DNA of 64,000 nt from Anisakis pegreffii (GCA_035041965.1 JAPYMA010000350.1:1-64000), one strand, 5' to 3'; shown: positions 10,901 to 23,394, counted from the first letter of the stretch. Notes: generated by a model from the letters alone, not told the origin. A program made the numbers and translations.

Positions 10901-13900
10901 GCATTATTTGTCCTTCATTTTCAGTAAATTCATGCTGTTGCTATTCTCAATCATATTTTTTCAATTTTTTATTTTAGTTAGAGTGATCTTGTTATTTTCA
11001 ATAATAGTGTTCTTAGTATTATTACTATATTTTAGTCATAGTATTTTTTGTTGCAAAGGTAGTTATGATGGTCTTATTGGCATTATCATTGTCACTTTTT
11101 TAGTCGCATCGTCATTATTCGGAGCATAAAAGTCGGTCGGATGCGGTTGAGGATCGTTCGAAACGAGGGAAGGATGATTCACGAAAAGATGAGGCCAAAG
11201 AACAGAAGAGAGAGCGCGAGCATTCGAGAGGCGAAGAACAGAAAGTAGAGGTGGAGAAGGAGAATAAAAAAGAGGTCTTCAATGAATTGAATGTTGAAAA
11301 GGACAACGAGAAAACGAAACAGGAAGAAGTGAGTTAACTGATTTATAAATTTATTTCATTTTTGATATTTTTATGTTTTCAGAAGGATCATGAGTTCGAA
11401 TTTCTTTGGCGATCGTATCTTTGTTTGGCAGTGGGAGTGAAATTATATGAGGGACTCTAAGATGACATTAAAAAATAATTTCAAAATTAAATTGAACAAG
11501 CGAATTACAGACCAAAAAGAATGTTAAAAAGATGCTGTCGACGAGAAAAGCGAACGAAAACAGTGAAGAGGTGGATGAGCTGAAAATGGGAGATTCAGAC
11601 GAAGAGGTTGTGCTCGATGAGGGTCAGAATGAAGAGGTTGAAGTGCGAGAAACGAAGACCAAAGATAAACCAGAAGGAAAAACAGCGGAAACAAAAGAGA
11701 ACGAGAAAAATCAGCACGAAACGCAGCCAAACAAATCAGGTTCCTATTCAGTGGATGTTGTGCACAGTCAAAATTTTGGCTTGTTCGTGTTTGCATTCTT
11801 GGAAATCATTTGGAATCGGTTCAAAAGACAGACAATTTGGTTTATGATTCAACAATTTGAAGTTGTTTTCTTGTTAAGTGAGAATGTTTCGCTTCTTTTC
11901 GGTGTTTTCAATGTCAATATTTTTTGCGATAAGTGTGTTTCGAATTGTGGGTTTTCATCGATGCACGATTGAACGAAAGCTTTCGATTCGACTGTTTTGC
12001 ACCCGTTTAACGAAAGTGATCAATCCAAGAAAATGTTTGTACGATAATTTTTACAGAGGATCACGCAAAACACAAACGATCGGAATCTCATCCCTCGGAG
12101 CCCAGAAAATCGCGTCGAGTTTCTGAGTCGTCTTCTAAGGTGCCATCTGGATCACAAGCCGAAGAACATGTGGAGCACAAGAAAGGTGTAGAGAAAGAGA
12201 CGGTGAAAGTGATGAAAGAACCGCAAGAGGAAGGTCCCAAAGAGATGAAACAGTTGGAAAAAACAGCAGAAAAAGATGAGAAAATAGTGAATGAAGAAAA
12301 ACAAGAGAAAGATGCGAAGCGTGATGAAAGTAAGAAATCAGTGGATGGTACTGAGAAGCAGGATAAAAAGGAGAAGGAGAACGACACCAAAACGGTGGAA
12401 AAGAAGGAGAGTGATGATAAAAAAGAGCGTGTTGCTCGTAGAGAACGGAGCAGAAGCACTGGTAGAAAGAGGAGCGAAGTTGAGGAGAGTGGTAGAAGAC
12501 GAGAGCGTAGAACAAGTGAGCACAGAAGCCGAGGACGAAGGAGTAGAAGCAGAAGTGCGAGAAGATCGAGGTCTAGGTCTAGGGATCGTCGTAGAAGGTA
12601 TCATACAAATTCATTTTTATTACCTACCATTTAATAATGATCAGGATTGAGTACCTCTCAGTTACAATGTTACCTGGATTACCTGGATTGGCAAGCAGGC
12701 TATCAAACGTTTATAACGTTGCTGGCCACAATGCTCGCGTTTCCGCTCGCACTGTTTTAGCCTTGATTTTAGCCACACAAATGCCAATCCAATAAATAAT
12801 CATCACTTTAATAAGATAAATATTCCGCCGATCGCTCACAGCGATTGACAAACCAACAACTCGATGTCCAAGTACCAAGTAATAGTAGTCGGTTACAATG
12901 TATTTTTGAAAAATATTTTCTGAATTCAGGTCGCGTTCACGAGATCGTTATAGCCGATACCGTGGTGGGTTTGTTGATAGAAGGGCGATGTTCGATGAAC
13001 GAATGCGAAGAGATCGAGAGCGAGGAAGAGACTGGAGAGATCGTGGACGTGACAGGAGTAGAGAACGAGAGCGTCGGAGAAGAGATTCGTACAGACGTGA
13101 TAGAGACAGAGATAGTAGGAGTGATGTTAGTTGATTATATTTTGCAGGGGGTGCTTGCGACCCCAAGAGATGCTAGATGAGGTTTCATTTTTGAACATTA
13201 AAGTAGGTAAATTCGTACAGAGTTAGTAAGGTTTTACATTAATTAGGAGTTCAACACAAGCATGCGTGTAAAGTAGGCGAGGATGGACTTTAACGTGTAT
13301 AGTTCTGGAAGGCTAGAACGTACTGTTAATTGTATACGCTTATCTACACTACAGACACTTACTGTGGTGGATGAGTGATATAGAGTGGATGATGAGAGTG
13401 GTGCGAGCACATTTTAGCTATTGTTGTGGGGGTGAAGGGGGGGGTGCCGGGGAAAATGTTGAGAACCACTGATGTATTATTATTATTGTCATTGTTATCG
13501 TATTTATCAAATATTATTATCGCTCATTAACACGATCGTTCAATATTCAGCGCAAGAGACATCGTTCGACGTCAAGTTCTTCGTCGTCGACATCGAGTAG
13601 CGATCGTTCAGACCGAAGGCGCAGTCGTAGTAGCAGCAGTAGTACTGATCATAATAAATCAAATAAGCGGTTCGTTTTCAATTATTATCTTCATTATTAT
13701 TATCATTGCAATTGACATTATTCTTATCGACATAATTGGATAGGTAGAATCATTACAACTATAAGATAAATGCCGATCACCGATTACAGAAGTCTCTGTC
13801 TTTAGGAGGTATACGTCTTCAATCAAGTGTTATAACTGTTCTAAATTTGATTTTTTGAGCAGAATTTGAATATTTTTATGATATCTAGTTGTGCACTTAA

Positions 13901-14092
13901 AAAGCAATGGTAATTGTATTGCATTTTGGAATAAGTGAATGAAGAAGTGAACATGGTATTTGTGTTCTCATATTCTTGGATAACGATAAATCTTTCAGTA
14001 GTTCGCGAAATAAATCCGCTGATAGCACATCGTCATCGTCTTCGAGTCGTTCTTCAAAATCATCATCTCGTTCTTCGGTTAAATCCTCATAA
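7922..14092 (+). CDS. SR-rich nuclear cyclophilin (CYP-1/PPIG type peptidyl-prolyl isomerase)
   Basis: A 924-aa protein from 13 exons: 7922-8143, 8370-8573, 8967-9121, 9267-9503, 9754-9940, 10202-10285, 10395-10676, 11104-11328, 11511-11739, 12057-12597, 12930-13125, 13551-13669, 13999-14092. All phases close. Residues 10-175 form a divergent-loop cyclophilin domain ([31 protein letters not shown]). Catalytic Arg66, Phe71 and Gln74 are present. The residue equivalent to CypA Trp121 is His132, as known for filarial CYP-1, which weakens cyclosporin binding. A segment [10 protein letters not shown]...TPPHW (exon 6) is conserved in this family. Lys/Glu-rich, probably helical sequence follows, and from about residue 760 an Arg-Ser domain ends in Ser runs. 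The likely role is in nuclear speckles, acting on splicing factors or RNA polymerase II. The ATG was chosen over an upstream in-frame TTG because a TTTCAG acceptor precedes it. Introns 1 to 12 hold no gene. Confidence 0.92.
13145..13473. repeat. Non-autonomous hAT-like element, copy A (in cyclophilin intron 11)
   Basis: It shares long blocks with 15915-16215: ACATTAAAGTAG, GATGGACTTTAA, GGCTAGAACGTACT, GTATACGCTTAT/GTATACACTTAT, CACTGTAGTGGATG and the terminal TTGAGAACCACTGAT. The end read in reverse is CAGTGGTTCTCAA, a typical hAT-family terminal sequence, and the other end starts CAGGGGGTG. It has no open frame. The target-site duplication is not clear. Confidence 0.65.
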
Positions 14093-16561
14093 ATTACTTA
14101 CTGTCGTTGACTTTGCCACCAGTATTATTGTTATCGTTATTGATTGTTTACGTGTTTGTTACTTGACATATTGTCTTATATTGGCATCGCTATTTATTGA
14201 AATAACAACTGTTGTGTGTTGAGGAAATAATTTACAAAGTCGATCATATCAGACGTTGTCATTTGAAAGGGGTAAGTGAATTTTTATAGGTTTCTTTTGT
14301 TGCATCATGAGAATTTTCATGGTTGTTTTTACATGTTTTGAACGCTTTATTATTTGTTTATTGTGTGTTGAGAGTGTGTTCCTTTTGAGCACTTTTAATG
14401 TGAGTTATTTGTGCTGTTATTGTTATTGTTATTGTTCATCTGCAGTTGTTGTTTCTTTTTTGGAAGTATTTTATTGGACATTTACGAAATGGCGTTTTGT
14501 TATACGTATTTAAATGCAAACAAATTTTGCTCTGAAACTGAAGGTATTGGATGTGATGATGTTAACAGAACGTGAATAATTCCTCTGAATCTTGATTGTT
14601 CAAGTTGTTTGTACCGTACCTATGATTGAGAGGAATTTTTCGCTAAACGTAATGTGGAATGTGCTCTTCGTCAGAATCATTTTGAAGCTGCTGTTGTTGC
14701 TTACGTGCTTGATTGATTTGTCGTAAACGTTGACTAAAGCTCAGGATTAGTTTCGTTGAGTTTTTGCTCAAGCTTAGGCTGAATTGTGGCTGATGAATAA
14801 GCTTGAAAGGCAAAAACTCAACTTCAGTCCCGAAACGATGCCGCTGCGGGTGTTACCTCTTCATAAGGACGTTAAATTTGAGAGTGGTCGTTTCGTCTGT
14901 CTATCAGAAATTCTATAATCATGTTTTTCTTTTCGATCTGTCGAGATGTATCCGCCATTCATGACAATTGGATCAGATGAACGTTTAGTACATCCATATC
15001 TAGACTTTAGCACGGGGAGGAAATAACTGATTTTTTTTTGGGGACTTAGAGAGGGGTAATGGTATTAGTATGTTAGTCAGCATTTGCAAACCTCATTTAG
15101 CTCAGAGGTGAGAAGTCGAAACTGAATTTTGGATTGTAGAAATACGTCTATTCCTATTGGCCAGGGGGCAGTGAATGCAGGTGAGGGTCGCACACGATCT
15201 CTAAGCATTGTTTCCGATGATATTTCCGATGTATTGTTTTAGCGTTTTTTAAATCTTGATTTGACAGTGTATTTAATGGTATTTTAATTGTTGTTATCTT
15301 TATTCTGATTGTTTATTTCTATCGTTTCGTAACCATTTCATAAGATTGTTACCTCGTTTGTTTGTTGTATGGGGAAACTGCTGTTATATTATTATTATTA
15401 TTGTTGGATTTTGATTAGTTCGTTGTTAATTTAGTTTTATTTCTTCATTGCATTCAAATTATTTATTTATTCATTTCTCTGATGTTTGCTTGCATGATCG
15501 TTACAGTAAGTATTATCGTTGTTGTTTATTGACGTCGTATTGTAAAGGATTTGAAAGAAAATTTGAATTTGTTGAATAAACTTATTTTGATAAACGCTCG
15601 TATCTCATATATCTTTTTGTTAGAAAGGATATATTCCAGTGCAGAGTAGTGATTTATCTATACCACCTTTTTGAAAACTGTTCTGTTCTATTATTTTGAG
15701 CTCATAGACGGCTCTATTCAATTCTATTCTGTGTGTTCCTTGTTTGCGAACTGTTCTGTATTATTCCATGGAATAGAACAGGAATAGAATAGTTTAAGAG
15801 GAATAGAGACATCACTAGTCCAGAGACATTTCTTGCATAGGTTATTTATTTCGTTTAGATTAGGCTTTCTCGACCGGAGAGCTCGTCTTTCCGAAGAGGT
15901 GAGAGCTGGTATTACAGAGGTACGAGATAAGATTCTATTATTCACACATTAAAGTAGACAAGGATAGATTCCAACGGACACATGTGAACAAAATGAGCCT
16001 AAGATGGACTTTAAGGTATATATTTTTGAAAAGGCTAGAACGTACTCCAGTGGTATACACTTATTTGCAATGCAGACACCCACTGTAGTGGATGTTAGAT
16101 AAACGGTGGATTTTATGAGGGATGCGGTGATATTTTAACTATTGTTGGAGGGGATACGAGGACATCTTAAATTTTTAAAAGAATGAAGGTGGGAAAGATT
16201 GAGAACCACTGATTCAGATTTTACTAGTTATTGACGTTTTTGTTATAAGAATTACCAATTTGTTTGTTTTATCATTATCTTAATATCCTTATCTTACTGT
16301 GAGAGTTTCACTGGACTGCTATCGGTGCGACGTTGTTTTGTGAATGATTTACTCATAAATAGTATTTTAATACTTTAATATTGTCCGCGATCTCATGTTG
16401 TAATCTATTCATTTATTCATGTTTTCATTATTGTTCCTATACAACCAAAACAAACATTCCATCTGCTTTACAAAGTTTCAGTAAATTATTATCACTATTG
16501 TTATGAATATTGCAATGCATATGTATATAATGATTAATTATTATCATTATTGTTACGATAA
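14093..16561. other. Convergent intergenic region between cyclophilin and PP1-like gene
   Basis: This holds the 3' flanks of both genes. An imperfect inverted repeat lies at about 14750-14843 (arms around GTTGAGTTTTTGC and GCAAAAACTCAAC). A T-rich stretch at 15260-15600 ends in ATAAAC. Low-complexity ATTCTATTC occurs at 15660-15800. A repeat copy lies at 15915-16215. No coding region was recognised. The short open frames at 14300-14513 are T-rich and unconvincing. Confidence 0.5.
15915..16215. repeat. Non-autonomous hAT-like element, copy B
   Basis: This is a diverged copy of the element at 13145-13473, in the same orientation, starting near CAGAGGTACGAG and ending TTGAGAACCACTGATTC. The two copies differ by many substitutions and small indels, so both are old. 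Confidence 0.65.
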
Positions 16562-19500
16562 TTATTGATATTGTCCAGCGATTTGTTCCTCAGTCATACG
16601 GTAGGAACGTTGATCGTCTTTAAACGAGCGTTGGAAGTTCTCCTTTCCGGCCGTTTGTGGATTGACCGGATTGAGTATTGCGAAGCTTATCACCATATCA
16701 GCACTTATGCGCATCACCGCCCCTTTGTTGTTCTGAAAGTTTTATTATTATTTGGTTGGAAAGTACGCTTTCGCGGTTTTGGTGGGGTCTTCTGTTATCA
16801 GATCGATACTGCAGTGTCAAACAACCAACCAGTGATTAAATGACCACTTACTAGTTCGGAGTACATCGGTGCCGAAAAAACGGTGACTAGTTTCCGACTG
16901 CCGAAAAAACCATAGCCGTTCTCCATTACCTGAGAAATATATTGTCGTCGAATTTGAGAATCAGTTCATTATCACATTACTTGTATATAAATGTCAATCA
17001 CGGAATGAATATCGTCTTCGTAATATTTCATAAAATAATAGTTATATTCAGTGGCGTGGGCAAGGGAGAGCACAAAATCCAGCTCGAAATTCAGCTATTT
17101 TTTGAGTGAGACTATTTTATGCCCGCTCCCTCACGTAAAAATCTTGTCTAGGCCATTGCTTTTGTTGAGTCTATTAACGATAATCATAGTAAGAGTAATA
17201 AAGTGTACCTGATGTGCTCGAACAATAAGATCTAAACCGAGTTTTTTGCATGTTTTATTGACAATATCTTCACCGAACGCCACACTAACATTCCGCAGTT
17301 TATTCGGTTCAAAACCTTTCATATCTAATTTCGGATCCGACCATACCAAGTCTTGTTCTATTGTATCAGCAAAGCATTCTGCGATTGGCATTCTTATCTG
17401 CACAAAATACTCTACTGTTATAGTGCATTGTTACTGCCGCATTTGCTGTTATTTATCGCTGTGATCTGCTGTTGTCATTTATTATTCGTTCACGGTATAA
17501 ATGCGGAATGATTCAGTTATACCATCAGTATATCATTGCCTCAGTCGTTAAACTGTATATCTCATAGACAGTTAATTTCTTTTATGACTGAAATGTTATC
17601 GATTCCAATTTATTTTCTCGTATTTTATGGAATTTTTTTCGATTAATTTATGAATGTTACTTTTACTTGTTTCTAATGAATTTTAATGATCATATGATTA
17701 TCTTATGATATGACTGGAATCATTAATATTCTCATTTTGTACGTTATTATTCAAAATCAGTGATAATATTGTAATTGCTCGCTAAATTCAGTTCATAAAA
17801 AATGATAAATGATTTGATATATTGAATGAAATGAAACGAACGTTTTTAATATCAGCAAGGCTCTCGAGATGTGGACTCAAACCACCGTGCATACAAAGAA
17901 TACGACCTTTAACGAGTGCTGCGAATGGAAACACTGTGAACAAATCGTTGAATTCCTTCCAGATTTGCATTGCTTGCGCTTTAATTCATATCGTTATTGT
18001 GTTGAATGCTATTTCAATATGGAATATTTTAATTCTTTGATACAAACTACCATAAGTGAGTGTAATAATCATTCCGATGGGTTGATTCATAATGTTGTGC
18101 TTATTTGATCAATGAATTGCTAAAAAATGCTCGATTTCTTCTAGTCTTTTATGTGATATCCTTAGAATATCAGCAATCCGAAGAACTGATCCGTAGATAC
18201 GGCGACGTTTAGCCCCACAAAACTTTCAATTAGCTCTCTCTCCCTCCCCTTTTACGAAACTTTTTCCAGATCCGACATTTTGAGGTAATTAGTATTATGC
18301 TCCACATCATCGTTCATTATAGGAAGTCAAATTTGTATCAAATAGCTCTCGCGAACATACCAACACTAAAGCGTTGTGCCAGTTCGTCATAGAAACCGTA
18401 TTCACGATTCACAGATGCGAATTCATGGTTTCCGCGAAGAAGGAATACCTTCAAAAGAGATGTTAATGAATGATATCAATATTCAATGAATAGATTCATC
18501 GTGCATGGTTGGTGTTGTGGTGAAATGTGAGTGATACTGTTCTTTCGTTCATCTGTCACTTAGAAATTGTAACGGATTTTTTCCTATATTCAGAGATGGG
18601 TATCGCTACTTATCGAAGAATAGCGAAAAGCTTGTTTCGCTACTAGAGAAATAAGCATTTTGCTAAGTAGCGATAACTCGCTACTGCCCATCTGTGCCTA
18701 CAGCCGCATTTAGTCGTAATTATGAAAGATGAAAGTAGCACATGAATGATACGGATGGAATATGTGTGCTTGATGATAATGATATAGCATAATTAATGGT
18801 ATAGTTGAAAGGCTGATAATGATAACGGTAATGTTGATAAAATGGAGTTAACTCTTTTCGGATATGCAATTTTCCAAGCGACAAGTGACGCGATACATTC
18901 GAGCGATTGTGGTCCTCGATCGACGTAATCTCCAAGAAATAAGAAACGTGTTTTGCCGGGTCGACCAACTGCGCAGAATATCCTTTGTAAATCCGTATAC
19001 TTAAATTACTAATTCTTCATAAAATTTCTTCACACATGTGATCTACTTATGTGTTTTAGAGATTGATTGTTTTTATGCATTGCATATGAATCGTTAATTC
19101 AAGTATCCATGCGAATCGTAAAGCAACAAGGCAAAAATTCGATTGACTTTTCGTTATCAATAAGTGGCCGTGATTGATTTCTTAGACTGTCATATGAAGG
19201 ACCGATACAATATTCATACAGCCCAAATTCTTTGTGTAGCAGTGACCGCAATGGGGTTAGGGAGCAGTTTTGACCTCTCCCCCTCCTCATTCTCCCCTTA
19301 CCCCTCCTCCCTCCCTTACCCAAATAGCTCAATCTTCTACTGGCTCAAATTTCGTCTATGAATGGGGCTGGTTATAATCGAGCTCAGCCTGGCGAAACCT
19401 TGCTTGCTCATCAGCTCATGCGTTGTTTAAAGCATGCATGGGCTCATTTTCAAACCCGGAATAAGTGGTGGCTTTATGATGTATACGCTGATAATGATAA

Positions 19501-19998
19501 CCGTCTTGTCCAATTCTAATTAAAGTATGCATACTGTCTGGGTAAAATCTCAATTGCATCTGTTATTTTAGTTCTAGGAGAGCATCGTATCCTGGAGAGT
19601 TGAAATAATTGTACTGCCTGTTCATACAACTTACAAATAAAGCAACAACTCACCTGTCCATGTATATCACCAACGATAACCAGTGGTATGCCCACTTCTA
19701 CCAGGGCACTTTCACCCGAGAATAACACTCTCGCAGTTGTGATCATTTCAATCAGTTCCTCTATATTATATTCTACCTGCATTTTTTATCACTTACTCTA
19801 GATGCATACCCATCATTGTTACTGTTTTTGAGCAAATGCTTATTTATGTACAAATTTATGTAATCAGCTATACGACCCATCAAAAGTTCAGTAATAATAT
19901 ATAACTGAGTTCTGTAAAAATAAGCCGAATACCTTGACTTTAAATTTCTGATGCCTCGACAGAAACGTTTCAAGTTCAAATTTCGTTGCAACAACCAT
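16562..19998 (-). CDS. Divergent PP1-like serine/threonine phosphatase
   Basis: A 332-aa protein of the PPP family on the minus strand. Exons, 5' to 3': 19998-19933, 19776-19654, 18999-18853, 18448-18361, 17978-17842, 17397-17209, 16929-16852, 16732-16562. All phases close and the stop is at 16562-16564. The metal and phosphate ligand motifs are all present: GDIHGQ (58-63), GDYVDRG (86-92), GNHE (118-121), HGGLSP and RAHQ (247-250), so activity is expected. The length equals that of PP1. The loop that in PP1 reads SAPNYCGEFDN is here [10 protein letters not shown], so the Cys that toxins attack in PP1 is missing and the loop is one residue shorter. The extended family of PP1-like phosphatases in nematodes is largely germline or sperm expressed. 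That is family knowledge, not shown here. The first exon is the least certain part. Confidence 0.88.
17051..17160. repeat. Short terminal-inverted-repeat element in PP1 intron 6
   Basis: The left end CAGTGGCGTGGGCAAG pairs, in reverse, with the right end CTTGTCTAGGCCATTG (12 of 16 bases). It is about 110 bp long with no open frame, so it looks like a miniature transposon. The flanking 8 bp do not match well. Confidence 0.45.
18591..18696. repeat. Short palindromic miniature element in PP1 intron 3
   Basis: It starts CAGAGATGGG and ends CCCATCTGTG, giving terminal inverted repeats of 10 bp with one mismatch. Inside are further reversed copies of TAGCGATA and GCTACTTA. It is 106 bp long. The flanking 8-mers CCTATATT and CCTACAGC agree at five positions, so a decayed target-site duplication is possible. 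Confidence 0.6.
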
Positions 19999-22900
19999 TT
20001 TTATTTTTTACTCAACTATATCACAAACAACCACACGATCACAGGTAAGTGATTAAAAATAAACGTTTCGGTTTATTATTCATCGCTGTCATTATTATTA
20101 ATGATTACTTGTATTGCTTAATTTGTTAAAATATGCATTGATTATTCATTTAAACATGTAAATTATATGTCTAAAATGTCATGTAAAAATCCGAAGTTTA
20201 TGCGATAAAGTCATTCCTTCGTAAATTTGAGTGTGCCTCATCGAAGAACATCATTTGCTCCTATCGAAAAACATCACAGTTCCCTCTATTGGAACTGACC
20301 AAAGGGACATTGTCATAACAGAAATTGATTATTTTGACTGAAATATGACATGTTTCGATTGAAAATGGACATTTTCATACAGTGTTCATTTGCTTAATTA
20401 TTCTTCCACGATATACTCCGCGTGTCTTTACATCGCCAGTTAGAATTTGATATCTCTCATTAATGCTGTTATATTCTCTTCGCACGTGTATTTGCTGAAG
20501 AGCGCCAAAATTATAATTCAAATTTTCATTTTGCTCTGTTTTTCAACAAGCTTCTTAAATTTTTGCTTTTTTCCTAAATTTATTTATATTGCCAATATAG
20601 CTGTTAATAGAGCATTAATAGGGCATTACCTATCTTATCATAGGAATCTTTCAGTACATTTTACAGCGTCCTTCGACATCGCCTACGAGTTCCCTTTCAT
20701 CCGACTCTCTTTCGCATTGAAAACTGTCGTAAATGAGGCAGAATACGTTTCATTTGAATGTAGAAATCGATGCCTTATGCAGTTTATTGGCCTATCCGAA
20801 ATCCCGAAAATTGCAGTCAGTTGACAGCTTATTGGCCCACTCGAAAATTTTGGATTAACTATAAGATGAAATTAAGTGCAGCAGCTACTCTCTTGCTAAA
20901 ATCAGTTTCTGTAATCTTGCTATAATTAAACGATGAATCCCTCAAATCATCATTTTTGCCCACTTCGGTGCCCATTTTAAGTACTCTTGGTCGGTTTGCT
21001 CCTGATAAGCTAGCATTTTTGTTGAATTCAAGTTGTTCTGTGATTTGTGTGGTTTGAAAATGCTCGAATTGATCTATACTCTATTTATTCATTCATTTTA
21101 TGGCTGCCTTATATCTTGAAAATTGAACTGGTGTTCGACGATCAATTTATATCGTCAAAAATTTCCAACGTAAATCTTAATTCATGCATGAAGTACTACC
21201 ATTTTTCATGAATTGCTCACATCACATCAATTTTAATACGCTTCATCATTTTCATCATCAATGTCCTTCTATAAAGATAATATTTCCTTTGCTCTTCATT
21301 GTCGTAAGATTATGGTCACAGTCACAAGTCACATTACTTCAATGATGTGCTTTGTCTTTTTGCTCTTCCGAAAGCATTTTATGGCCATTAAGACGTTGAT
21401 AAATCCCCATGAAATGATTGCTACTGAATGGTAAAATTGTTCATAGAGTAAGTCTCGTTCAAGATGCAATAGTAGGCTTGTTTACATCGCTCATGCGAAA
21501 GGACTCTGGCTTGCGATTAGGTGAAGTTGTTTTCCTTTGAGGCTTAAGTTGAGTTTTCTGACGTTATTTTTTGAATATATGGATAAGGCTCGTTTGCATC
21601 ACTCACGTTTGCATTGTTAGAAGAAACAATCAAGGCTTAGCTGGGGCTCATCGTCAGTTATATTTAGATTTGTTAAAATTTGTTTGGAAAAACCAATCTT
21701 GCATTGGGCTAGAGCTTGTTCGGTGTTTCGACTCATCCATATTCCGCAAAAATAATGATTGAAACGTGCTTCAATCGGCTGAAACGTGATCTAGTTAAAA
21801 TAAAGTGCTATTATGCAATTCAACGATACCATGGAATACATTTGTCGTCCATTTACTTCTGTTTCTTTTGCAGTCGTTATTTTGTTGGCAGATAAGATGT
21901 AAATAAAGCCGATAAAGAAAGTGTTCTCTTAGTTTACAATTTTTAATCTTTATGTGATTCTCATTCAAGCGGTTAAATGATGCATAGCAAGTAGATTCGC
22001 CGCGTCAAATAGCAACACTTAAGCCCGAGGATATCTCATTACCATATCTTACATTTACCACATCGTTAGCAATTAACTCAGTCAAGCTCACAATATACCT
22101 GCGCTCAAGCTCAGATCCAGCCTTAGGGTCCTCCGAAATCCAGGATTTAAAATCTTCCGAACCCATTACCCTCAGCAATTTTTCCATTAAAAAAACTTTT
22201 CTGAGAAAGGATTTTACAGATTTGTTAAGGCATCGTAAACGAGCATCAGCCACATACATCGTTTTCTGGATGCTCGCCTTTTCTGTGCTCGTAAATGCAT
22301 GGCATGTATATCCATCCATCCTTCCTAATTTGTACTTTGCATCGATTTTGTTTCGTTACTCTCCACATTATATCCAGTGTGAACTGCGCTTTTTGAGTGT
22401 GTGCTTGATGTTTGCATTTGTACTAATGTTTATCAACGTTTTAAAATTATGCATTCTGCCAGAATTTTTTTTAAGTAGAGCCAAGCAAATTCTTCTCTTT
22501 TTCTTTCTTACATGGCTGAATGTTGCTTTCTATGTGCGCGAAAATAAGTCATCCTTGCGCTTTGATCTCGAATGCTTCATTGATACTAGGACCGGAAGTA
22601 TTGAAGTATTTACATCATATCGTTAAGATATCTCGAGCCTAATCGGAAGTTTGCACTCATAAAAAGGTTCGGAGCTAGTCTAAAGTTTGTTAGACTTTAG
22701 CTAAATTTTGCTCCATTGTGAGTTTGAGGTTTTGACTGAAGCCTGTTTAAGTTTAGGCTTGAATCTGTTCGTAGTCAGACTCAGAATCTGGCTGAAATCT
22801 AGGCAGAGAATCGCATGTGCTTCCATCAAGGCCTAGAACAAATCTTGGATCTCACAGCCGACAGTGTACCGAAAATTTGATTTACAAAAGCGCAGTTAAG

Positions 22901-23394
22901 TGCTACTGTATAGGATTAACTTGCATAATTATTTTCTGTTCTGAATTTCGAAAAGCAGAAATTCTTTGACAAATCATCGACTCAAAGAAATGTTTTTGCA
23001 CTGATCGGTCTGTTGCGTTTAGTGCTCATATTGCACGTTAGTTAGTAACATTGTGTTCATATTCACGTGGATAAATTTAATTTGAGCAGCTCACTGCTTG
23101 GTTTAAGCAGTGTAATTTGAATGGAATTGATTTATTACTCAGTTTCGAGCAAAATTTTCACCTAAAAGTGGAAATCTAGTCAGCGGCTTTCATTTGTATT
23201 TCCCACAACAAATGCAGAACGCATATTGAGGCCAAATTTATAGTCCCATATTAACATTTTTTCCTTTCTAAACTGTATGTTGTCTTGCTCTGATATAGTC
23301 AGATGCATTTGTTTTGTTCGAAATGCGTTTAATATCACTTTTCGGGTCTTCGATTTAATCTTTAAATGAAATTTTGTTTTTTTGCAGCAGCAAT
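19999..23394. other. Intergenic region between PP1-like gene and Spindly
   Basis: This 3.4-kb AT-rich spacer holds one open frame worth noting (22005-22319, minus). The plus open frames 20447-20824 and 22222-22626 are rich in hydrophobic residues. The second overlaps the minus frame antisense, and neither shows motifs. No RNA gene was seen. Confidence 0.4.
22005..22319 (-). CDS. Unrecognised 104-aa open frame
   Basis: An ATG at 22317-22319 opens 104 codons with balanced, soluble-protein composition, many charged residues, two Cys and no signal peptide or membrane segment. I do not recognise it. It could be a small single-exon gene, an exon of a larger gene, or chance. No polyadenylation hexamer of the canonical form follows closely, only GATTAAA about 65 bp beyond the stop. 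Its codon composition looks protein-like rather than AT-driven, which is the only reason it is listed. Confidence 0.3.
   Translation of the reverse strand: MDGYTCHAFTSTEKASIQKTMYVADARLRCLNKSVKSFLRKVFLMEKLLRVMGSEDFKSWISEDPKAGSELERRYIVSLTELIANDVVNVRYGNEISSGLSVAI

Noticed and set aside
12088..12604. Long Ser/Phe-rich minus ORFs opposite cyclophilin exon 10
   Set aside because: They are antisense shadows of the Lys/Glu/Arg-rich exon, with no motif or splice context.
14307..14513. 68-codon plus ORF downstream of cyclophilin
   Set aside because: It is Cys/Tyr/Phe-rich because of TGTTATTG repeats. No protein features were seen.
19270..19330. CCCTCC-rich block that could be a promoter or a CRISPR-like array
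   Set aside because: It is simple C/T low complexity within a PP1 intron, with no repeat-spacer structure.
19773..19994. Reading straight through 19998-19773 in the PP1-like gene using 20-21 bp introns
   Set aside because: Introns of that size are not plausible for nematodes. A single 156-bp intron from 19932 to 19777 joins exons 1 and 2 in phase.
22222..22626. 134-codon plus ORF with several hydrophobic segments
   Set aside because: It looks like a membrane protein but is driven by T-rich sequence, overlaps a more protein-like minus frame and has no splice or family support.
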